This document shows, in pieces, positions 6,801 to 13,455 of a DNA stretch of 64,000 nucleotides; position 1 is the stretch's first letter; the number at the start of each line of letters is the position of its first letter. The translations under genes were made by a program, and so were the position numbers. The notes beneath the pieces are model-generated. The model ran no database searches. It was given only the letters and a program-made list of their open reading frames with translations, and had not been told where the DNA came from. Origin of the DNA: Bacteroidaceae bacterium (lineage in GTDB: Bacteria; Bacteroidota; Bacteroidia; Bacteroidales; Bacteroidaceae); contig JAFSNB010000016.1 in assembly GCA_017447625.1 (NCBI GenBank), forward strand, positions 1 to 64,000, in the 5' to 3' direction.

Positions 6801-9582
6801 CCTCTCCGCCCTTTACGAAGAAGAGGTTGACGCTCACTCCGTCGCCGTAGGTTGTGGTGTAGGGAATCTCTATATTCAACACAGAGTCGGAGAACTGTAT
6901 CAGCTTCTTCTCCTGTTCTCCTTGTGTTGTGAGAATGGAATAATAGAGGCTGACATCGCGCAAGCTGCTTCCCACCTGCAAGAGTGCGGGGTGGCCCACG
7001 TCGAAGGTGTCCGACGGGCAGTAGAACCAGAACTCCTTCGGGCTGGGCAGTCGGGTGTCTTTCATACTGAACAGGTAGAAGCTCTGTTCCGCCTTGGCTG
7101 AGTCGTTGGCGTTTCGGGCGATGGCGTACATCTTGTACGAGCCGGAGGGCAGGGCGGCCAGAGCCGTGAGCGGATCTCCTGACGACCAGGCCACAGCCTC
7201 GCTCTTGTCCCCGCGTTCTATGCGCCAGCTTATCTCAGCCTGAGCGGGTTCGCCTGTAGATGAGATTGCGTTGAAACGAACGTGCTTCAGGTTTGTGCGC
7301 TCTTGTTTTGAAGGCATAGATATGGAGAGGCGCAGAGGCTTGGTGCAGATGGGGATTCGGGAACTGCCTTCGCGTGTCTCGCCAGCCGGGTTTGTTACGG
7401 CAACGTCAAGAGCAATCACGAAGCCGTCCTCCAGCTGTTTGCGTGTGAGGCCTTTCAGGGGCAGGCGCACGGAGAAGCGCCCTTCGTTGTCTGTCTCAAC
7501 GGTGTCCGCGTGCATCAATGACGAGCTGGACTGGTTGCGCCACCACACGTAGGGGTAGGTCCGGCGGTAACGTCCGGCAACGCGCCCTTGGCGCACCGGC
7601 ACGCCGTTGTATCCGAGTGCTCGGCCCGTGATGGTGATGCTGTCCTGCGGCCAACTGAGAGCCGGAGCCTTATCCATCTTCACCTCGAATGTGGGCCGCT
7701 TGTATTCCTCCACCGTGAAATAAAGAGAGGCGTCCAAGTCGCCTGTTATGCTGAACGAGCCGGGCAGACACGAGGGTGGGAGAGTGAAGTCGGCTGCTAC
7801 CACGCCCATGGAGTCTGTGCGAACGGTCTGCTTGCTGACTTCCTTCCTGTTGGTGTCGTAAAGGGTGAGGCGTATCTCTTTGTCAGCCAGCACATTCGTT
7901 TCCCAATGCAGCTGTTCGTAAGCGATGCCGCTGACATGAACGGTCTGTCCCGGGCGGTAGATGGAGCGGTCAGAGAAGAGGCGCACCGTCTGCTGGCTCT
8001 TTTCCTCACGTGCAGAGTAGCTGCTGGTCCAGAGGTTCCTTTCGGGCAGGTACTTGTCCTCGCCCTTGCTTGCAGAGAGAATGTATGTGATGCTTCTGTT
8101 CTTTGTCTTGAACGAGGCCCGTCCCTCGCTGTCGGTGACGATGGTCTGATCCAGCGAGCGCGTCTCGTCCTTCTCGGTGAATACTTTGACGGATGCCCCT
8201 TCAACAGGACTTCCGCTCTCGGCATCCACAACGATGACGTTGGCCAAGCGGGTGTTTTCCAACGATCTGTAGAGCATGTGCAACGCCGAAACGGTAAAGA
8301 AGCGCACCTCCTCCTGAGTCGTGGCGGAAACGTTCTTGTTCGCCGTCTCAGCTGTAATCAGGATGGCGTAGCGGCCTATCTTCGGCGCTTTCCAAGTGAC
8401 GGTGTCGGTGAACAGCCTGTATATCTGCTTCTGGCTTGGAACGTGTCTGAGGCGGTCGATACGTGTGGCGTTCGCCTGCAGGTATGTTATCTGCTTCGGG
8501 CTCCTCTCATATTGCTTTTCGCTGAAGCTTGCATTCAGAAGATAGGTGTCGAAGGTCACAGCGGCCACATTCTTCATTTCCACGGGAATACGCACACTCT
8601 TCCCCGGATAATAACTCTCGGCCGTTCGCAGAATAACCTTCGGCTGGGTGATGTCGTTGATGCGCATGCGGAGTACGTTTATGCGCTCGTATTTGGGATA
8701 GAGGCGCAGGGCTTCCTCAGCCATCTTCACTTTGGTCGAGTCTGAACTGTTCTGGATAAGATTGATGTATGCCTCGACACAAACGGGGCGGTCGCAGAAC
8801 TGCTTTGTGAGGCCGATGATGGCGTCGCTGCGCTTCGAGGTAGGCTGAAGGTTTATCGAGTCGAGCATCAGCAGCATCTCGGCATCGCGATTCTTCTGAC
8901 TGCGGTAGATGGAGATGTAGTTGGCTATGGGCAGTTGTGCCGCTTTTTCGTTCCCGAAGTAATCACGAACGCGGGCCCAGAGGACATGCAGCAGGTCGTG
9001 CTTGAAATAGGCAGACTGCTTGCCTTGTGTGACGAAGGGCATCCAGTCGGCGCTCCTGGCTTTGGCTAAAGCTACCGGCTCGGAGAGCGATAGGCGGTAG
9101 TTGGCTGCAGCCGCTGAGTCATATTGCTCCTGCGTCCATTCCTTTATGTCGCTGCTCTTCAGCTGCAGGCCGCGTGCCTGACTGCGACGGCTGTTGTTTT
9201 GGTACAGTTCGGCAAGCACGGAGGCATAGACCGCACGTGCAGCCGTTTCTGTCTCTGCCGCACGAGCAGCCTCCAACCGCCGTATGTCTGTGAAAAACGA
9301 GTCCGGAGCCCACTCCTGCCTAAGAGCCGCGCCGCGCAGTCTGGCGCAGATGAGCTGCCCTTTAGCCTGCTCCCGTTCGGCTTTCGTCAGTATCTCCTGC
9401 GTTATGCTATAGGCTGTCTTGGGTTTCCCCGCTTCCTCAGCCGTCTGCACCCGCTTCCACATCTTCGAGAACGATTCAGCGGAGGCGAAGAGGGGGAGTA
9501 GGAGCAGTAAAAGACCCACCCCCGCCCTCCCTTGTAGGGAGGGAGCAAAATGAGGATGGCTGGATGTGCTCTTTATATTCAT
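3808..9582 (-). CDS. Large alpha-2-macroglobulin family protein
   Basis: A 1924-residue predicted exported protein. A signal peptide with the hydrophobic core GLLLLLLPLFASA spans roughly residues 20-36. Macroglobulin-like domains follow; SIYRPGQTVHVSG near residue 540 is the classic MG2 motif, and the A2M domain around residues 1130-1170 contains ESLTTWHLLG. Where thioester-type proteins carry a CxEQ motif (about residue 1337), this one reads REPRFDDALSVA, so no thioester forms. Bacterial members are thought to act as periplasmic protease traps or envelope structural proteins; that role is inference here. Residues about 1684-1753 are a low-complexity segment (repeated QPSALAP, APSS and TVRSGSPASS) made by repeat DNA. 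The first 25 residues are also encoded by a dispersed repeat. Confidence 0.88.
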   Translation of the reverse strand: MNIKSTSSHPHFAPSLQGRAGVGLLLLLLPLFASAESFSKMWKRVQTAEEAGKPKTAYSITQEILTKAEREQAKGQLICARLRGAALRQEWAPDSFFTDIRRLEAARAAETETAARAVYASVLAELYQNNSRRSQARGLQLKSSDIKEWTQEQYDSAAAANYRLSLSEPVALAKARSADWMPFVTQGKQSAYFKHDLLHVLWARVRDYFGNEKAAQLPIANYISIYRSQKNRDAEMLLMLDSINLQPTSKRSDAIIGLTKQFCDRPVCVEAYINLIQNSSDSTKVKMAEEALRLYPKYERINVLRMRINDITQPKVILRTAESYYPGKSVRIPVEMKNVAAVTFDTYLLNASFSEKQYERSPKQITYLQANATRIDRLRHVPSQKQIYRLFTDTVTWKAPKIGRYAILITAETANKNVSATTQEEVRFFTVSALHMLYRSLENTRLANVIVVDAESGSPVEGASVKVFTEKDETRSLDQTIVTDSEGRASFKTKNRSITYILSASKGEDKYLPERNLWTSSYSAREEKSQQTVRLFSDRSIYRPGQTVHVSGIAYEQLHWETNVLADKEIRLTLYDTNRKEVSKQTVRTDSMGVVAADFTLPPSCLPGSFSITGDLDASLYFTVEEYKRPTFEVKMDKAPALSWPQDSITITGRALGYNGVPVRQGRVAGRYRRTYPYVWWRNQSSSSLMHADTVETDNEGRFSVRLPLKGLTRKQLEDGFVIALDVAVTNPAGETREGSSRIPICTKPLRLSISMPSKQERTNLKHVRFNAISSTGEPAQAEISWRIERGDKSEAVAWSSGDPLTALAALPSGSYKMYAIARNANDSAKAEQSFYLFSMKDTRLPSPKEFWFYCPSDTFDVGHPALLQVGSSLRDVSLYYSILTTQGEQEKKLIQFSDSVLNIEIPYTTTYGDGVSVNLFFVKGGEVYSRSQHLLRALPDKCLKWEWRTFRDKLHPGDKETWTLRLTRPDGKPANANMMATIYDASLDALKGHSWLISLYRSHNIVSYSWNYGHYWDASQYIYMSFPNKPLKYTDFSLDCFDPQWTDGLSFMNLYGSRRRTRATGDKVFYSLANFEIRGEPSVEEAAVLREVPAALMAKASPKAVAIEDRIQEDGEGEQTVSAAAGYVRTNFNETAAFLPRLHTDRDGVVTLQFTLPESLTTWHLLGLAHTDDMDVASIEAETVARKEMMAQLYMPRFLRAGDKATLTASIQNLTEKPISGRATLEIFNPETERVISRQKASFEAKANGEQVLTFQYEPKEPGLLAVRLSAESKSFSDGEQHYLPVLSDKEWITEAVEIKADSAGTFTTDLTSLFNKNSKTATNRRLTVEYASHPIWYAIQALPALREPRFDDALSVATNFYANRLAVQIAKSEPRIKSIVEIWQREEGTPSLKSRLQEDEELKNIILDETPWLREAENNAERKRRLIELFNDNYQQARMESAIAKLRERQNADGSFSWFPGMRGSEYITRNVTLMLTRLKTLCGGELSVDGSSISKQAENVLSKAVGYLASETAKDVVEMRKAEKKGEKIVISSLARVHYLYISQHAGYYFTTQQQTDIAYLLKHMSGSVAEMDNETRAVSAIVMQTEGRKKEAESYLTSLKEHMTSTNRGTFFDYASGSFTSINRKLHTHTAAMEAVCAVTPSDKTLQSQMRRWLLSQKRTQMWNSPIESADAIYALLQPSASKDQPSALAPQPSALAPQPSDRLTLSYQSGKKTTLSAASTVRSGSPASSGASSAFPSSAPSSAPSSTAALGYIKQQIEAPAPVKSITVERRENSEAWGAVYAQYLTPVADVSAQTTGLSVRRDFSTLTPSKGDALTIRYVITADRDYEYVCLSAERPACAEPAEQASGYRWQSGLGYYRAVRDARTEYFFDRLPKGTYVLEERFYTDRSGTYSAGLCRLQSLYAPEYNAHTTGAIIKVK
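4322..4530 (-). repeat. Cluster of short repeats inside the A2M gene
   Basis: The plus strand carries GAGGGGGCCGAA units (two copies at about 4334-4358), the GAAGCGG/CCGCTTC palindrome (4378-4410), and 21-bp GGGGCGAGGGCAGA units near 4480-4515. All are in frame and encode the Ser/Ala/Pro-rich loop of the protein. Confidence 0.8.
9513..9560 (-). repeat. GC-rich boundary repeat encoding the A2M leader
   Basis: On the minus strand this reads TCATTTTGCTCCCTCCCT, a short loop, AGGGAGGGCGGGGGTGGGTC. It is the same element found just upstream of start codons at 19552, 20205 and 20770, but here it lies inside the reading frame and encodes HFAPSLQGRAGVG, the n-region of the signal peptide. Confidence 0.8.
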
Positions 9583-9624
9583 AACTTCAATACTTCAATT
9601 GTTTAAAGTTCTATTCTTGTCCTC

Positions 9625-9668
9625 TAATTACTCCCCTCCATACAAGGGAGGGGCAGGGGGGTGGGTCT
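9625..9668. repeat. GC-rich palindrome with G-quadruplex-like run
   Basis: CTCCCCTCC, a short loop, then GGGAGGGGCAGGGGGGTGGG (9646-9665) lies between the pepD stop and the A2M start. A copy differing at one base in about 40 is found at 26256-26297. Confidence 0.8.
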
Positions 9669-9669
9669 T

Positions 9670-11121
9670 TTATTCAGCGATCTCTGCCAGCAGCTGCTTG
9701 AGGAATTCCCAGAAGCGTGCCACGGACGGGATATTGCAGCGTTCGTTGGGTGTGTGCGGTGAGCGCAGTGTGGGACCGAAGCTCACGAGATCCATCTTCG
9801 GATACACCTCACCGATGAGCGAGCACTCCAGTCCGGCGTGAACCACCTGCACCAGAGCCTTCTCGCCCGACATACGCTCATAGAGAGCGGCCATCTGTGC
9901 TGCTATGGGAGAGTCGAAGTTGGGCTGCCAAGCGGGATAACGGCCGCCGTATTCCACCTTCATCCCGGCCATTCCGAACACGGCCTCGAACATCTCCTGC
10001 TCGTATTCCAGCATAGAGTCGGACGATGAGCGGGCGAGGATGAGTATCTGGGCCTTGCCCTCACCGATGTTGATGATGGCCAGGTTGGACGATGTCTCCA
10101 CGATTGTGGGCATCGACGGGATGTTACGCAGCACACCGTCGTGGCAGGCTATGATGGCATCCACAAGATTGTCCTGAATCTCCTGCGGCACCTGCTTGGC
10201 GGGCAGATCCACGCGCTCGAAGTCGAAAGCGATGTCCTCTTCAACACCGTGGAACTCCTCTTTATATATTCCGAGACAGTAAGAGGCCAGCTCGCGCAGG
10301 TCTTCCTCGTTCTCTGCGGGAATTGTCAGCACCACGGATGCCGTGCGCGGAATGGCGTTGCGCATGTTGCCGCCCTGCCATGAGCAGAGGCGTGCATCGT
10401 CGTCGGCAATGGCCTGACGCACGAAGCGGGCCATGAGCTTGTTGGCGTTGGCGCGGCCCTGGTTGATTTCCAGACCAGAGTGTCCGCCCTTGCAGTCGCG
10501 GAACGTCACTCGAACGGCGATATCCGTTGCGTCTGTATCCACCTCCTGATAGTCCATCGAGGCGGTCACGTTGACACCTCCGGCAGAGCCGATGACGAAC
10601 TCACCCTCGGTCTCGTTGTCGATATTCAGCAGGATGTCGCCGTGCAGGGTGTCGGCTGCGAGATGGTTCACACCCCACATGCAGGTCTCCTCGTCGCTGG
10701 TGATGAGGGCTTCCAGCGGGCCGTGCTTCAGGTCCTTGGCCTCGAAGACTGCCATTATGGAGGCTACGCCGATGCCGTCGTCCGAGCCGAGCGTAGTGCC
10801 TTTGGCCTTCAGCCATTCGCCGTCAATCCATGTCTCTATGGGGTCGGTCTCGAAGTTATGAGTGCTCTCGTCCACCTTCTGCGGCACCATATCCATGTGA
10901 GCCTGCATAACGCAGGTCTTGCATTTCTCCATGCCCGGAGTGGCCGGCTTGCGCATCACGATGTTGTCGCCGCCGTCCTTGAAGGCCTCAATGCCGCGTT
11001 CAGCAGCCCACTGCAGCAGGAACGCCTGCACTTTCTCCAAATGTCCGCTTGGGCGCGGCACTTGTGTCAGTTTGTAAAAGTTCTCAAAGATTGCTTTTGG
11101 TTCTAAGTCTTGGATTGTCAT
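9670..11121 (-). CDS. pepD: Aminoacyl-histidine dipeptidase (PepD, M20 family)
   Basis: A 483-residue cytosolic metallodipeptidase that hydrolyses Xaa-His and other dipeptides. The M20 metal-binding pattern is visible in order: MQAHMDMVPQ (His, about residue 76), LGSDDGIG (Asp, about 113), TSDEETCMWG (catalytic and metal Glu, about 143), and VVHAGLECSLIGE (His and Glu near the C-terminus). TRVPRPSGHLEKV-type residues near the N-terminus and the length match PepD of Bacteroidales. It is followed by the A2M gene on the same strand with a repeat element between them. No signal peptide is seen. Identification is confident. Confidence 0.95.
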   Translation of the reverse strand: MTIQDLEPKAIFENFYKLTQVPRPSGHLEKVQAFLLQWAAERGIEAFKDGGDNIVMRKPATPGMEKCKTCVMQAHMDMVPQKVDESTHNFETDPIETWIDGEWLKAKGTTLGSDDGIGVASIMAVFEAKDLKHGPLEALITSDEETCMWGVNHLAADTLHGDILLNIDNETEGEFVIGSAGGVNVTASMDYQEVDTDATDIAVRVTFRDCKGGHSGLEINQGRANANKLMARFVRQAIADDDARLCSWQGGNMRNAIPRTASVVLTIPAENEEDLRELASYCLGIYKEEFHGVEEDIAFDFERVDLPAKQVPQEIQDNLVDAIIACHDGVLRNIPSMPTIVETSSNLAIINIGEGKAQILILARSSSDSMLEYEQEMFEAVFGMAGMKVEYGGRYPAWQPNFDSPIAAQMAALYERMSGEKALVQVVHAGLECSLIGEVYPKMDLVSFGPTLRSPHTPNERCNIPSVARFWEFLKQLLAEIAE

Positions 11122-11124
11122 AGT

Positions 11125-11192
11125 AATTATTATTAATGAATTATGAATTATGCATTATGCATTATGAATTATGCATTATGAATTATGCATTG
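11125..11192. repeat. 7-bp-period ATTATGC/ATTATGA tract
   Basis: ATTATGC and ATTATGA words run in tandem between pepD and the ybhN-like gene. The tract extends into the end of the upstream gene, whose last codons and stop are repeat sequence. Confidence 0.85.
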
Positions 11193-12165
11193 GTCTCGTC
11201 ATTCCCAGCGCCACCACTGCGTAAACGCCGAGGGCAGCAACGAGCAGAGTCTGTATAGAGTGGACGAGCAGGGCGAATATGGCGGCCTCGTTACCGTTCA
11301 CCCCGAAGAGCACCAGCACCGTCTTCACGGCGAAATGCCATGGACCGGCGCCGTTGGGCGTGGGTACAATCACGGCGAAGGTGCCCACTACGAACGCCAC
11401 GATGGCCACATTGAGCGGGAGCCCCTCAGTGGCGGCAAAGCAGAAGAATGTCAGGTAGAAATGCAGGAAATAGCACACCCATATAGCCAGGCTGTAAAAC
11501 AGGAACAGCCACACGTTATCCACATTCCTTATGGACATCAGTCCGCTGAAGAGATCCTGCACCAAATCACGCGTCCGCGAGAACACCCGCGCACCTCGAA
11601 CGAGCCAGATGCCCATGGCTATGATGAGCAACAGGCAGCTGATAGTCACGGCCCATCCGGCCGGGGTGAAGCGGCTCGTAAGGGCAGTCAGCGACATACC
11701 CGTCTCGCGCATGAAACTGAAGAACACCGGCATCTGGGCGATAACCACAACGAGCGAGAGCACGGCTATGATGGCCATATCGATGACCCTCTCCGTAACC
11801 ACCGTTCCCACACCGCGCGTGAAGCCCGTGCCGTCATAGCGCTTCAGCACTCCGCAGCGGAGCACCTCGCCCACACGCGGCACAACCAGACTGCTGGCGT
11901 AAGAGAGGAAGATGGCGTTCACGCAAGTGTGCAGACGCGGCCGCTCACCCATGGGGCGCAGCACCTGCTGCCAGCGCATACCGCGAAACACCTGAGCCAT
12001 GATTCCAAACGGAAACGACAGCAGCATCCACGTCCAGTTCATCTCCTCGAACAGCGCTCCCTGCAGCGTTGCCCAGTCGAAACCGCGATACATCCACCAC
12101 AGTATTGCCGCCCCGAAAATCAGGGGCAGACCTATTTTTAATATGTTATTTAGCACTTGTTTCAA
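11176..12165 (-). CDS. YbhN-like (UPF0104) integral membrane protein
   Basis: About 329 residues with multiple hydrophobic segments (for example LPLIFGAAILWWM, VVIAQMPVFFSFM, TISCLLLIIAMGIWLV, VAIVAFVVGTFAVIVPTPNG). The PTPNGAGPWHFA motif near the C-terminus and the RYDGTGFTRGVGTVVTERVID segment are typical of the lysylphosphatidylglycerol-synthase transmembrane-region/flippase-like family. Substrate unknown. No ATG exists at the 5' end; TTG at 12165 is preferred because the other in-frame TTG (12190-12192) lies inside the -7 box of its own promoter. The C-terminal MHNS and stop codon come from the ATTATGC tract. Confidence 0.8.
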   Translation of the reverse strand: MKQVLNNILKIGLPLIFGAAILWWMYRGFDWATLQGALFEEMNWTWMLLSFPFGIMAQVFRGMRWQQVLRPMGERPRLHTCVNAIFLSYASSLVVPRVGEVLRCGVLKRYDGTGFTRGVGTVVTERVIDMAIIAVLSLVVVIAQMPVFFSFMRETGMSLTALTSRFTPAGWAVTISCLLLIIAMGIWLVRGARVFSRTRDLVQDLFSGLMSIRNVDNVWLFLFYSLAIWVCYFLHFYLTFFCFAATEGLPLNVAIVAFVVGTFAVIVPTPNGAGPWHFAVKTVLVLFGVNGNEAAIFALLVHSIQTLLVAALGVYAVVALGMTRPMHNS

Positions 12166-12175
12166 AATAAAAGCG

Positions 12176-12197
12176 TACCTTTGTGCCTGCAAAGGTA
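12176..12197. promoter_or_regulatory. Symmetric bidirectional promoter between the ybhN-like gene and rsmA
   Basis: TACCTTTG (12176-12183, plus) and its exact inverse CAAAGGTA (12190-12197) are separated by six bases. Each is a -7 consensus, one firing right to rsmA, one left to the ybhN-like gene, so the start sites would overlap. Confidence 0.6.
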
Positions 12198-12254
12198 ATA
12201 AAAAGCCGCCAAAGCACCAATTTATTTCACAAATTATAATGCTTATTTCACGTA

Positions 12255-13232
12255 ATGAATCATAAAAGCGTTCAACCGAAGAAGAGTTTAGGCCAGCATT
12301 TCCTCACAGATTTGTCCATCGCACGCCGAATTGCAGACACCGTGGATGCCTTTCCCGACCTGCCCGTATTGGAGGTCGGACCCGGCATGGGAGTGATGAC
12401 ACAGTTCCTCATGCCGAAGCCGCGACAGCTGAAGGTCGTGGAGATAGACATAGAGTCCGTGAGCTACCTGCGCCGCAACTTCCCCGAGCTGGAGGACAGC
12501 ATCATCGAGGACGACTTCCTGAAGATGCATCTCGACCGCGTCTTTGACGGCCAGCCGTTCGTGCTCACGGGCAACTACCCCTACAACATCTCCTCGCAGA
12601 TATTCTTCCGCGTGCTCGACCACCGCGACCTCATTCCGGGTTGCACGGGCATGATCCAAAAGGAGGTGGCCGAGCGCCTTGCGGCTTCGCCCGGCTCAAA
12701 GGCCTACGGCATCCTCTCCGTTCTCATACAAGCTTGGTACAAAGTAGATTACCTCTTCACCGTTGAACCAAATGTTTTTAACCCTCCGCCCAAGGTCCGC
12801 AGCGCCGTCATTCGCATGACTCGCAACGATATCCACGACCTCGGTTGTGACGAGCGCCTTTTCAAGCGCGTCGTCAAAACCGCCTTCGGTCAGCGCCGCA
12901 AGATGCTTCGTGTCAGCCTCAAACCCCTCTTCGCCGAACTTGGCCTCCCCGCAAGTCTCCCCGCACCCCCCGCCTCCGCAGGCGTTCTCCCCGCAGGTTC
13001 CCAACCCCCAGCCCCCACCTCCGCAGGCGTTCTCCCCGCAGGTTCCCAACCCCCAGCCCCCACCTCCGCAGGCGTTCTCCCCCCCACGGGGGGAGTTAGA
13101 GAGGGGCCTGTTCTCCCCCCCACGGGGGGAGTTAGAGAGGGGCCCGATCTCACCCGCCGCCCCGAGCAGCTCAGCATCGCTGACTTCGTTGCCCTCACCA
13201 ATGCCCTTGATCCGGCAAGATGCGGGGCCTAA
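12255..13232 (+). CDS. rsmA: 16S rRNA dimethyladenosine transferase RsmA/KsgA with tandem inserts
   Basis: RsmA dimethylates two adjacent adenines near the 3' end of 16S rRNA. The N-terminus KSLGQHFLTDLSIARRI, the SAM motif VLEVGPGMGVMT, and the catalytic GNYPYNISSQIFFRV are clear, as is VEPNVFNPPPKVRSAVIRM. Length is 325 against about 265-275. The extra residues, about 233-300, lie in the small C-terminal domain between KPLFAELG and RPEQLSIADFVALTNAL. They consist of two SAGVLPAGSQPPAPT units and two VLPPTGGVREGP units, encoded by repeat DNA. The final helix returns in frame after the insert. Probably still active. Confidence 0.92.
   Translation: MNHKSVQPKKSLGQHFLTDLSIARRIADTVDAFPDLPVLEVGPGMGVMTQFLMPKPRQLKVVEIDIESVSYLRRNFPELEDSIIEDDFLKMHLDRVFDGQPFVLTGNYPYNISSQIFFRVLDHRDLIPGCTGMIQKEVAERLAASPGSKAYGILSVLIQAWYKVDYLFTVEPNVFNPPPKVRSAVIRMTRNDIHDLGCDERLFKRVVKTAFGQRRKMLRVSLKPLFAELGLPASLPAPPASAGVLPAGSQPPAPTSAGVLPAGSQPPAPTSAGVLPPTGGVREGPVLPPTGGVREGPDLTRRPEQLSIADFVALTNALDPARCGA
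12950..13150 (+). repeat. Tandem GC-rich repeats inside rsmA
   Basis: Two 45-bp units (CCGCAGGCGTTCTCCCCGCA start) are followed by two 36-bp units centred on CCCCCCCACGGGGGG then AGTTAGAGAGGGGCC. Nearly the same roughly 43-bp sequence is found inside hemW at 60945-60988. Confidence 0.85.
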
Positions 13233-13451
13233 AGGCCGCCCCTAAAACCGCAAGCCCAACCCCAAACAGCGGCGCGAAGCACAAAGACCGAATAGGAAGG
13301 CTCATGCCTTCCTCACTGTGGCAAATAAAGAAAAAGCTCACCCCAAAACCAACACCCCGCTCCAAATCCCGCCACCGTGGGGTAGGCGTGAGCCTACCAA
13401 ACCCCAACCCAATCCAAATCCACCCCCCCCCCCCACCCCCCACCACCCCCC
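13218..13451. repeat. Hairpin cluster and C12 homopolymer before the RAYT-like gene
   Basis: Three compact hairpins occur in sequence: GGGGCCTAAAGGCC type (about 13222-13241), GGAAGG/CCTTCC (13295-13312), and GGTAGGC-GTGA-GCCTACC (13381-13398). A run of 12 C residues (13423-13434) and further C-rich sequence end five bases before the proposed start codon. Confidence 0.7.
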
Positions 13452-13455
13452 AAAA

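Noticed and set aside
13318-13455. Upstream start for the RAYT-like gene
   Set aside because: The extra 46 residues come from hairpins and a C12 tract, and homologous sequence begins at about 13456.
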